DNA from: Lentzea aerocolonigenes
GTDB taxonomy: Bacteria; Actinomycetota; Actinomycetes; Mycobacteriales; Pseudonocardiaceae
Assembly (NCBI RefSeq): GCF_000955955.1
Contig: NZ_JYJG01000044.1
Coordinates: forward strand, 1 to 21,528
DNA: 21,528 nucleotides
Direction of reading: 5' to 3'
A program made the translations under genes and the position numbers. Position 1 is the stretch's first letter. Every line of letters begins with the position of its first letter. The notes beneath the pieces are model-generated. The model did no database searches. It was not told the origin of the DNA and saw only the letters and a program-made list of their open reading frames with translations. This document shows positions 15,630 to 21,528 of the stretch, one piece after another.

Positions 15630-16151
15630 TCAACGCTTCTCCGGGCCATCTCGAAATCGGAAACCGAATTGACCGAATTCGCCTTCACCGATCGGTACCG
15701 GTTCATCCATCAGCATCCAGTCGGGCTTCTTCGCGGCGGGGGCGCCCATTTTCCGCAGCACCACGGCGATGACGCTCGACGCGGGCAGAAGCCCCCAGGT
15801 GCGCGAGTCGATGCTGGCGTCCACGTTGTCGCCGAGCACCACCAGACTCCCCTGAGGGACCACGTCGCCCGGCGCGAGCCCGGCACGCTCGGCCACCTCG
15901 GGCGGGACGACCTCCCCGGCTGTCGCGGCGACGCGCTTGACGACGAGAAGCGGGCCGTCGAAGGGCTTCACGACGACGACGGATCCAGCGACGGGAACCC
16001 GGGAAGTCCTGCGTGCCAGCAACTTCTGGCCGTCGTCGAACGCGGGCAGCATGCTCTGACCGGTCACCCGCACGACGAGCACCCGGCTCCGCACCCACAG
16101 TGCGCCGCCGGCCACCGGGAGCACGACGACCAGCGCGGCGATCCACCCCAC
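15630..16151 (-). CDS. S26-family signal peptidase (LepB-like)
   Basis: This 173-residue membrane-anchored serine peptidase has one N-terminal span (about 3-20) and the S26 boxes: GQSMLPAF with catalytic S33, VVKRVAA with the general base K72, and the GDNVDASIDSRTWGLLP box near the C-terminal third. It is shorter than housekeeping LepB enzymes, as expected for a dedicated processing peptidase. The GTG start lies one base after the stop of the ABC exporter gene, so translation is coupled. Its target is most simply the A-S-A site in the peptide encoded next. That supplies the leader peptidase that the exporter itself lacks. The specificity is inference; the enzyme family is clear. Confidence 0.9.
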   Translation of the reverse strand: MGWIAALVVVLPVAGGALWVRSRVLVVRVTGQSMLPAFDDGQKLLARRTSRVPVAGSVVVVKPFDGPLLVVKRVAATAGEVVPPEVAERAGLAPGDVVPQGSLVVLGDNVDASIDSRTWGLLPASSVIAVVLRKMGAPAAKKPDWMLMDEPVPIGEGEFGQFGFRFRDGPEKR

Positions 16152-16152
16152 G

Positions 16153-17985
16153 TCAGACCCCGTACACCGGTTCGGCCGGCGTCTCCGCCCGATAGCCCTT
16201 GGCCTGCAACTGGAACAACCGGCGGTAGTCGCCCTTTCCTTCCATCAGCTCGTCGTGCGTGCCCCGTTCGACGATCACGCCATCGGAAAGCACGACGATC
16301 TGATCCGCGTCGCGCAGAGTTCCGAGCCGATGGGAGATCAGCACCCTCGTGCAACTGGACCGGTGGGAGCTCAACCGCTCGTGCACCCGGCTTTCCGCCT
16401 CGGGGTCGAGTCCCGCGCTCGGCTCGTCCAGAACGAGCAGGTCGGGATTGCTGCGCAGATAACTGCGAGCGAGCGCGATCCGTTGCCACTGGCCACCGGA
16501 CAACAACACTCCCGCACTCGGGTTCGACGGGTCCGCGAAAATGCGGCTCAGCATTGTGTCGTATCCGTTCGGCAGTTCTTCCAGGGTGCCGTTGATCTCC
16601 GCCCGTTCGGCGGCTTCCCGAATTCTGCCCCGGTCACCGGCCGCGGTGAGGTCACCGACGCCGATGTTGTCCGCGACCGTGAGGTCGTACTCCATGTAGT
16701 CCTGGAAGACCGCGCCGATCCGGCGGCGCAGCTCGTCCGGCGCCACGTCCCTGATGTCCACGCCGTCCCAGGTGATCGATCCCTCGACCGGGTCGTAGAA
16801 CCGGCAGAGGAGTTTCACCAGGGTGCTCTTGCCGGCGCCGTTCACGCCCACGATCCCGACCGACCGCCCGGCCTCGACGGTGAGGTTCAGGCCGCGCAGC
16901 ACCCACGGGAGGTCCTCCGCGTACCGGAACCACACGTCCCTGAACTCGATCCGCGCTCCCAGCGCGGGCAAAGCCCTGGGGTGCGCGGGAACCGGCAGAT
17001 CCGAGCCGGTCCGCAGCACGACCCGGTAGTGCTCGAACTCCACCAGCGCCTGGTGCGCCATCGCGATGGTGATCGCCACGCCCGCGAGCCCGGTCTGCAC
17101 GGCCGCCGCGGACGCGACGAACAGCGTCACCTCGCCGACCGTCACCTCACCGCGCACGGCCGCCCGCACAATCCACAGCAGTCCCGCGCCCGCGACCGCC
17201 GCCGCCAGCACGGCCAGGGTGCTCTGCACGAAGACGGTCCTGCGTTCGACGACGCGTTCGGCGGCGTTCGCGGACCGGCGCTCGCCGAGCATCAACGACC
17301 GGAAGTGGTCGCCGAGGCCGAAGAGCCTGACCTCCTTGGCGGCCTGGACCGTCGACAGCAGGCTGCCGTAGAAGGACTCGCGCCGCTGGAACGCCCCGAT
17401 CCCGTGCTGGGTGTCCGCCCTGTGCCTGGCCAGCGAGATCTCGGCGACCAGGACCGGCACCGCCGCGGCCACCACGACGAGGGTGAACACCGGGCTGATG
17501 ATCCACACCGACAGCGTGAACCCGCCGACGGTGACCACGGCCCTGGTCACGCCCACCACGCTGTCGACGAGTTGCGCGGGCGCTCGCGGGCCGGCCAGCC
17601 TCGCCGTCCTCAGCCGGTCGAGGAACGCCGGGTTCTCGAACCGCGCCAGCCCGGCGAACTCGTTGATCTTGCGGTGCAGCCTGTCCTCCGCGACGAGCGC
17701 GATGGTCCGCCGCGCCTGGGCCGACAGGTACAACGTGAGACTCGGAGCGGCCGCCGCGGCCACCCCGACGAGCGCGAGCAGGACGACCAGCCGCGTCGCC
17801 GCCGCGGCGTCCGGCGCGGGCTGGGTGATCTGGTCCAGCAACCCCTTCGTGCACCAGGCGACGACCACCGGGAACGCACCCGTGAGCAGCGTCAGCGCGC
17901 CGTACCCCGTCACGTGCCAGGGAGCGGCGCGCACCGCGATGGCCAGCGCCTCGACCGCCGCGCGCGGACCTCCTGAGCCTGCCAT
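16153..17985 (-). CDS. ABC exporter (fused membrane and ATPase domains)
   Basis: This 610-residue half-transporter has an N-terminal membrane domain (about 25-310, with hydrophobic segments at 25-45, 66-88, 150-180 and 255-310) and a C-terminal ATPase domain with Walker A GVNGAGKS (380-387), signature LSGGQWQR (495-502), Walker B LLVLDEP (516-522) and the H-loop H552. It would work as a homodimer exporting a substrate. It lacks the N-terminal C39 peptidase domain of bacteriocin exporters such as SunT; the S26 peptidase next door can fill that role. The ATG at 17985 overlaps the upstream stop in TGATG. Regions such as QAAKEVRLFGLGDHF match the ABC membrane family seen in lanthipeptide exporters. 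Confidence 0.93.
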   Translation of the reverse strand: MAGSGGPRAAVEALAIAVRAAPWHVTGYGALTLLTGAFPVVVAWCTKGLLDQITQPAPDAAAATRLVVLLALVGVAAAAAPSLTLYLSAQARRTIALVAEDRLHRKINEFAGLARFENPAFLDRLRTARLAGPRAPAQLVDSVVGVTRAVVTVGGFTLSVWIISPVFTLVVVAAAVPVLVAEISLARHRADTQHGIGAFQRRESFYGSLLSTVQAAKEVRLFGLGDHFRSLMLGERRSANAAERVVERRTVFVQSTLAVLAAAVAGAGLLWIVRAAVRGEVTVGEVTLFVASAAAVQTGLAGVAITIAMAHQALVEFEHYRVVLRTGSDLPVPAHPRALPALGARIEFRDVWFRYAEDLPWVLRGLNLTVEAGRSVGIVGVNGAGKSTLVKLLCRFYDPVEGSITWDGVDIRDVAPDELRRRIGAVFQDYMEYDLTVADNIGVGDLTAAGDRGRIREAAERAEINGTLEELPNGYDTMLSRIFADPSNPSAGVLLSGGQWQRIALARSYLRSNPDLLVLDEPSAGLDPEAESRVHERLSSHRSSCTRVLISHRLGTLRDADQIVVLSDGVIVERGTHDELMEGKGDYRRLFQLQAKGYRAETPAEPVYGV

Positions 17986-18521
17986 CACACTCCGGCCGCG
18001 ACGGCGAGCCGGGTCGACAGGACAGTGCCGGTCGCGTCGATCTCGCAGGTGGCCGGATAGGAGGACACGCCGAACGCGGTCCCCAGTTCCCCGCCCCGCC
18101 CCTCGACGACCACGGAGGCGACTTCGCGAAGCGGTTCAATCAGGTAGGCGGCGGACGAGTCGTCGCTCACGACGACCGCGAGAACAGCCTGACGCCCACC
18201 AGGTGTCGCGCGTGCCGTGGCCAGGAACTGCGGGAGAAGCTCCTCGCACGGCGCGCATCCCGGTGAGAAGAACCCGACGAGCGTGGACGCGCCCAGGCCG
18301 CGGCTGTCGACGACGTCGCTGTCCACCGTCACCGCCCGGAACGCGGGCACGCGGGTGCCGGGGGCCGCGATCGACCCGGCGCTGGAACGTCCGGAGACCG
18401 CGTCGGACAACCGCGTGATCAGGTCGGCGTGCTCCCGCATCCTGCGCACGAGTCCGTACGCGAGAAGCAGGTTGAACACTCCCAGCAACCCCACCACGAC
18501 CAGCCCGATCGCCAACGCCAT
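17985..18521 (-). CDS. Membrane-anchored thioredoxin-like protein (TlpA/MauD-like)
   Basis: This 178-residue protein has an N-terminal membrane anchor (about 3-25) followed by a thioredoxin-fold domain outside the membrane. The redox motif is GCAPCEELLP with C89 and C92, and the cis-proline loop is SYPATCEID. The N-terminal strand region (GTRVPAFRAVTVD) fits the redoxin/AhpC-TSA type. It resembles MauD, which works with MauE in forming disulfides of methylamine dehydrogenase; that comparison is family knowledge. The start at 18521 has GAGGGGGAG just upstream, 9 bp after the mauE-like gene, and the stop overlaps the exporter ATG. No methylamine dehydrogenase genes are present, so its likely client is the four-cysteine peptide. 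Confidence 0.88.
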   Translation of the reverse strand: MALAIGLVVVGLLGVFNLLLAYGLVRRMREHADLITRLSDAVSGRSSAGSIAAPGTRVPAFRAVTVDSDVVDSRGLGASTLVGFFSPGCAPCEELLPQFLATARATPGGRQAVLAVVVSDDSSAAYLIEPLREVASVVVEGRGGELGTAFGVSSYPATCEIDATGTVLSTRLAVAAGV

Positions 18522-18530
18522 GACTCCCCC

Positions 18531-19052
18531 TCAGATCGCCGGTCGCGACCGGCCGAACAGTTCCGCCACCGGATCCATCCCGACCACCAGCAGGGCCGCG
18601 ATGACACCAGCACCCGCCGCGGCCACCGCCACCTCGGGGTCCGCAGGCGCGGCGCTCCCGAACGAAACAACCAGGCAGGCCACGAACAACAGGGCGTTGC
18701 GCACGACGTGCCGCACGCCCAACCGCCCACCACCGGCACCGAAGCAGCGGCAGGTCGCGTTCGCGTTGCGCGTCGAAGACACGACGATCGCCACCGAGAA
18801 GGCGGCGAGAAGCAACGCCGCGAGCAAGGCCCCTGCCCGCGCGCTCGCCGTCCACACCAGCGAGGCGGCGACGGCGAGTTCGACGCAGACCACCGCGACG
18901 GCGGCCGGCCGCACGAGGGGCACCGGCAGGACGTTCATGGTGCGCAGGGATTGCGCGAACGCCCGAAACGCGCTCGGAGCCACCTTGGTCGAGAAGGAGA
19001 TCAGGAAGACCAGGCCGACCAGGCAACGGCAGGCAAGCGCCACGTAGTGCAC
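18531..19052 (-). CDS. MauE/DoxX-like redox membrane protein
   Basis: This 173-residue integral membrane protein shows about four hydrophobic segments (5-25, 46-67, 73-92 and 115-155) and the C-R-C-F-G motif (101-105) of the MauE family. The early segment LVFLISFSTKVAPSAFRAFA matches the start of that family. MauE proteins are thought to pass electrons across the membrane to a thioredoxin-like partner, here the adjacent MauD/TlpA-like gene. The GTG at 19052 was chosen because AAGGGGG lies 6 nt upstream; the open frame extends much further but without family similarity. It is the first gene of the leftward peptide operon, with divergent transcription starting about 75 bp away. Confidence 0.85.
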   Translation of the reverse strand: MHYVALACRCLVGLVFLISFSTKVAPSAFRAFAQSLRTMNVLPVPLVRPAAVAVVCVELAVAASLVWTASARAGALLAALLLAAFSVAIVVSSTRNANATCRCFGAGGGRLGVRHVVRNALLFVACLVVSFGSAAPADPEVAVAAAGAGVIAALLVVGMDPVAELFGRSRPAI

Positions 19053-19091
19053 CTGTGACCCCCTTCGCCAAGCCGGACGGCTGGAGGGGAG

Positions 19092-19121
19092 TTGACCACC
19101 ACCGCGCACACGGGAGACATA
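19092..19121 (+). promoter_or_regulatory. Candidate promoter of the divergent unknown gene
   Basis: TTGACC (19092-19097) and GACATA (19116-19121) are 18 bp apart. Transcription would start near 19127, at or next to the proposed GTG start, suggesting a leaderless message. The inverted repeat CATAC-6-GTATG (19118-19133) overlaps the -10 and the start codon and could be an operator for this gene or the facing operon. Confidence 0.35.
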
Positions 19122-19126
19122 CGACC

Positions 19127-19813
19127 GTGTATGCAGTAGTGGTGGACGAACTGCAGCCGATCGACGGGAAACTGGTCGAGCCGGCGGCCCCGATCTCCAA
19201 CAACGCCGACCACGTGCGCGCACAGAACGTCGTGCAGGTCGGTGTCGTCCACGGCGGCCTTCACATCACCGCCGAACCGGCCCGCAGGGGGCAGACCGCG
19301 CTGAACGTGTCGGTCACCAGCCGGCAGCTGGAGAGCACGACCTACGGGTACGAGGACGTCCGCGGCCACCCCGACATCGAGGTCCACGTACTCGTGGAGG
19401 CCTTCACCCCGCAGGCGGTGGTGTTGCGGCGACTGCGCCCGGTCTTCGTCCGCGAGGTCGCCCTGGAGTACTGGTCCAACGCGATGATGTTGCCGCGCAG
19501 GGAGTTCCGCGTCGGCCTGGACCTCCCCGCCCGCCGCTTCGACGCCGACGTTCCCGGCCAGGCGCTGCGCCTGGACCGCACTTGTGCCGACGGCGGCGCC
19601 GAGTTCCCCTTCCACGTGACCGCGAGCGCTCCCGAGTACTTCGTCATCTGGCCCACGCTGCGCGGTGCGCGCTCGCCCGTCGAGTGGCGGCTGGAGCTGG
19701 ACTGGTCCTGCCTGGGACAGGACGGCACGGTCACCATCGACCACGGCGGCCGTCCGTTCCTGTCCGACGGCGGGGTGATCAGGATGGCCGACTTGGACCT
19801 GGAAGGGCGCTGA
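19127..19813 (+). CDS. Unknown protein with VVQVGVVHGG motif
   Basis: From the GTG at 19127 this gives 228 residues. The clearest feature is HVRAQNVVQVGVVHGGLHI (about 29-47), a short repeat-like segment that recurs in many actinomycete proteins, often next to ATPase, TIR or effector-associated domains; its role is not known to me. The rest is predicted beta-rich, with several long alternating strands (EVHVLVEAFTPQAVVLRRLR, RLELDWSC) and no membrane span or signal peptide, so it should be cytoplasmic. Longer frames back to 19055 run across the divergent gene start and are unlikely. It is divergent from the peptide operon and convergent with the chimeric pseudogene. A part in the peptide system is possible but unproven. 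Confidence 0.7.
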   Translation: MYAVVVDELQPIDGKLVEPAAPISNNADHVRAQNVVQVGVVHGGLHITAEPARRGQTALNVSVTSRQLESTTYGYEDVRGHPDIEVHVLVEAFTPQAVVLRRLRPVFVREVALEYWSNAMMLPRREFRVGLDLPARRFDADVPGQALRLDRTCADGGAEFPFHVTASAPEYFVIWPTLRGARSPVEWRLELDWSCLGQDGTVTIDHGGRPFLSDGGVIRMADLDLEGR

Positions 19814-19827
19814 CTTCCCATACCGCG

Positions 19828-19865
19828 GTGCTGCCCGCCGTGGTGTTCCTGCCGGCGGGCAGCAC
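19828..19865. terminator. Bidirectional hairpin between convergent genes
   Basis: GTGCTGCCCGCCG and CGGCGGGCAGCAC form a perfect 13-bp stem with a 12-nt loop in the 60-bp gap between the stop at 19813 (plus) and the stop at 19874 (minus). No strong T run follows on either side, which is usual for actinomycete terminators. Confidence 0.75.
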
Positions 19866-19873
19866 TCGGCGGT

Positions 19874-20741
19874 TCAGCGGCGCCGGGCCCGCATGATGTG
19901 CGCGTCCAGCGGCAACGGGTGCGACTCGACCAGCTCGAAGCCCGCGTCCGCGAGCAGTGCGCGGTAGTCGGGCTCGGAGCGTTCGCGGCCACCCGTGTTG
20001 CAGAGCATGTGGACGTCCCACGGGATGGCGAGCGAGTCGGGGTCGGCGCCCTCGGGCAGCAGGCGTTCGATCACGAACAGCTCGGCGTGCGGTGGCATGT
20101 TCCGGGCGCAGGTGGCGAGGATCGTGCGGCACTGCTCGTCGTCCCAGTCGTGCAGGGCGCGCGACAGCAGGTAGATGTCGCCGGTGGCCGGGATCGACCG
20201 GGTGGAGTCGCCGGGTACCAGCGTCAAGCGACCGACCACTTCGGACAGTCGCGCGGTCACGCCGTTGCTGCCGTCGCACCCGGCGAGAAACCGGCCGCTG
20301 ACAACACCTTCCGCCGTTTCGACGCTGGCGGTCGCCGGATCCACGCCGGTGACGGTGACGCCGAACCGGATGTCGCCGCCCCGGTCGAGGTACTCGGCGA
20401 TCAGGTCGGTGACGAGGTCCTGCTGCGGGTAGACCGTGTGCGCGTCACCCCGGCCGAGCCCGGCGTAGTTCAGCTCGAACTCGCCGTCCTCGCCCCGGAA
20501 CGCGCAGACCCCGTGCGAACGTCCTTTGTGGAGCAGTCCGCCGGCGAAGCCGTGCTCGGTCAGCACCCGGACGCTGTTCGGGCTGAGAAACCCGGCCCTG
20601 GCCCTGGTCCGCACCTGCTCGCGGCCCGCGCGCTCGACGACGAGGGCGTCGATCTCCTCGGCGCGCAACAGGTTTCCCAGGATCAGCCCTGCCGGTCCCC
20701 CGCCCACTCACGAGCGGCACGCCGGAGACCTGGTTGATCAT
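19874..20741 (-). pseudogene. Chimera of FAD monooxygenase N-terminus and O-methyltransferase C-terminus, frameshifted
   Basis: The first part is the FAD-binding end of an aromatic-ring monooxygenase: GGGPAGLILGNLLRAEEIDALVVERA, RTRARAGFLSPNSV and, near its end, FLAGCDGSNGV. At about 20250 it runs in frame into the C-terminal half of a family-2 O-methyltransferase: RLTLVPGDSTRSIPATGDIY, then LLSRALHDWDDEQCRTIL (with the catalytic-type histidine) and MLCNTGGRERSEPDYRALLA. The methyltransferase's glycine-rich SAM site and the monooxygenase's substrate domain are both missing, so neither activity is expected. The ATG at 20741, with GGAGGAG upstream, reads MINQVSGVPLV and then needs a one-base frame change near 20709-20712 to enter VGGGPAG. 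It is likely a deletion product of two adjacent biosynthetic genes. Confidence 0.8.
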
Positions 20742-20752
20742 CGCTCCTCCGG

Positions 20753-20765
20753 GACAACGATTGTC
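20753..20765. promoter_or_regulatory. Small palindrome in the divergent gap
   Basis: GACAA-CGA-TTGTC is a perfect 13-bp palindrome located between the pseudogene start (20741) and the lysoplasmalogenase gene (20796). It could be a repressor site for one or both promoters; no regulator can be assigned. Confidence 0.3.
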
Positions 20766-20795
20766 TAGAGTGGGCCTCGAAACTGAGGAGTGCTC

Positions 20796-21407
20796 ATGAA
20801 GCTGTACGCGGTCGCCGCCGTCGCCGACTCGCTCCTGGCCGCCTTGCGAGGCACCAAAAACGTGCGCAAGGTCACCAAATCGGCGCTGATGCCCGTGCTC
20901 GCGACGGCAGTCCCGCCGCGCGATCCGGGCATGGCGGTCGGCCTCGCCGGGTCGTGGGCCGGTGACGTGGCGCTGCTCGGCGACTCGGACCGGGCATTTC
21001 GGACCGGACTCGTCAGCTTTCTCGTCGCCCACGTCGGCTACGCGGTGGCATTGGGACGGCGATCACAGCCGGGCTCGCGCAAGGCGGTGCTGCCGATCGT
21101 CGCCGCGTCGGCCGCCGGCGCCGCGGTGTTCGCCCGCGCCGCCGGTCCGATGGGGCGACCGGTCGGGTTGTACGCCCTGACGCTCGGCACGATGGTGGCC
21201 GCCGCGTCGACCGCGCGCGGCCCGGGTGCGCGACGGGTTTTCGGTGGTGCGGCCCTGTTCATGGTGTCGGACGCGCTGCTGGGAGCCAGCCGGTTCGTCC
21301 TCAAAGGACAGGCGGCGCGGATCGCGTCGGCAGGCGTGATGCCGACCTACGCGGCCGCTCAGTGGCTGATCCACACGGGGTTCGCGCAGGAGGTCGACCC
21401 CGCCTGA
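20796..21407 (+). CDS. YhhN-family lysoplasmalogenase-like membrane protein
   Basis: This 203-residue multi-span membrane protein fits the YhhN (TMEM86) family, whose studied members hydrolyse the vinyl-ether bond of lysoplasmalogens; in actinomycetes the physiological role is unclear. Family marks are TKSALMPVLA near residue 27, GLAGSWAGDVALLG (the aspartate-bearing G-D-x-x-L-L motif, about 48-61) and VSDALLGASRFV near the C-terminus, with about seven hydrophobic segments between. I chose the ATG at 20796, with GAGGAG 5 nt upstream, over a GTG at 20790. The gene is alone, divergent from the pseudogene and followed 67 bp later by tRNA-Lys. Confidence 0.85.
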   Translation: MKLYAVAAVADSLLAALRGTKNVRKVTKSALMPVLATAVPPRDPGMAVGLAGSWAGDVALLGDSDRAFRTGLVSFLVAHVGYAVALGRRSQPGSRKAVLPIVAASAAGAAVFARAAGPMGRPVGLYALTLGTMVAAASTARGPGARRVFGGAALFMVSDALLGASRFVLKGQAARIASAGVMPTYAAAQWLIHTGFAQEVDPA

Positions 21408-21429
21408 AAACCCGTTGGATGCCTCGTGC

Positions 21430-21435
21430 TAATGT
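21430..21435 (+). promoter_or_regulatory. Candidate -10 box of the tRNA-Lys gene
   Basis: TAATGT fits TANNNT and lies 39 bp before the mature tRNA start, leaving room for a processed 5' leader. No clear -35 is visible; the region upstream is the end of the lysoplasmalogenase gene. Confidence 0.3.
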
Positions 21436-21474
21436 TCTTGGTGTCGGAACGAGCAATGCTCCGGCACAAGTTAA

Positions 21475-21528
21475 GCGCCGCTAGCTCAGTTGGTTAGAGC
21501 AGCTGACTCTTAATCAGCGGGTCCGGGG
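21475..21528 (+). tRNA. tRNA-Lys (CUU), 5' part, cut by window end
   Basis: The sequence folds as a tRNA through the 5' strand of the T stem: acceptor GCGCCGC, T8-A9, D arm GCTC/GAGC, anticodon arm GCTGA-CTCTTAA-TCAGC with anticodon CTT, variable loop GGGTC and T-stem start CGGGG. The remaining T arm and acceptor strand lie beyond the window. The acceptor 5' strand pairs well with the 3' strand of the fragment at 7958-8001, which confirms that fragment as tRNA-Lys. Confidence 0.93.

Noticed and set aside
16255..17976. A 573-codon open frame on the plus strand
   Set aside because: It is antisense to the ABC exporter, whose Walker and signature motifs are intact; composition is that of a GC shadow.
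16153..19052. A methylamine dehydrogenase biogenesis locus
   Set aside because: MauE- and MauD-like genes are present, but there are no mauA, mauB or other mau genes, and the linked transporters and peptidase do not belong to that pathway.
18531..19223. A longer mauE-like protein starting at 19223
   Set aside because: The extra N-terminal residues are Arg/Pro-rich with no membrane character and overlap the divergent gene; the GTG at 19052 has a strong binding site and starts at the family's first span.
7958..21528. A genomic island bounded by the two tRNA-Lys sequences in the window
   Set aside because: The polarity is wrong for a single element: the 3' half lies left of the 5' part on the same strand, and no integrase gene is present between them.

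Overview
The window is high-GC DNA typical of a filamentous actinomycete. It has GTG starts, purine-rich ribosome binding sites, a SARP-type regulator, an MmyB-like XRE/SDR pair and a tRNA-Lys(CUU). The family cannot be fixed from sequence alone; a Pseudonocardiales or Streptomyces-like host is a guess. It reads as two parts separated by a tRNA-Lys 3' half at 7958-8001.

Left part (1-7957): accessory DNA. It starts with an IS110-family transposase, followed by about 750 bp of fossil sequence holding diverged copies of the IS upstream end and of an unknown gene. At 2089-2107 lies an exact copy of the synthetic Tn5 mosaic end used in Nextera libraries, so the join near 2.1 kb is probably an assembly artefact; a signal-peptide ORF is cut off exactly there. 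Next come a YjbR-like gene, a divergent AraC regulator, and a leftward operon of carboxylesterase, quinone-oxidoreductase-like MDR enzyme and aldo/keto reductase. The tRNA-Lys 3' half, with a strong hairpin after it, looks like the far attachment site of an element extending left of the window.

Right part (8003-21528): a divergent XRE regulator/SDR pair, then a SARP regulator facing a seven-gene leftward operon (19052 to 11740): MauE-like membrane redox protein, membrane-anchored thioredoxin-like protein (CAPC), ABC exporter without a peptidase domain, S26 signal peptidase, a 68-aa peptide with four cysteines and an A-S-A cleavage motif, a large FtsX/MacB-type permease and its ATPase. Gene overlaps and a hairpin just after the peptide gene suggest one co-ordinated unit that makes, cleaves, oxidises and exports a disulfide-containing peptide. 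This is the best candidate for an undescribed system.

Beyond it are a divergent protein of unknown function, a broken in-frame chimera of a FAD monooxygenase and an O-methyltransferase with a 5' frameshift, a YhhN-family lysoplasmalogenase, and the 5' part of tRNA-Lys cut by the window end.
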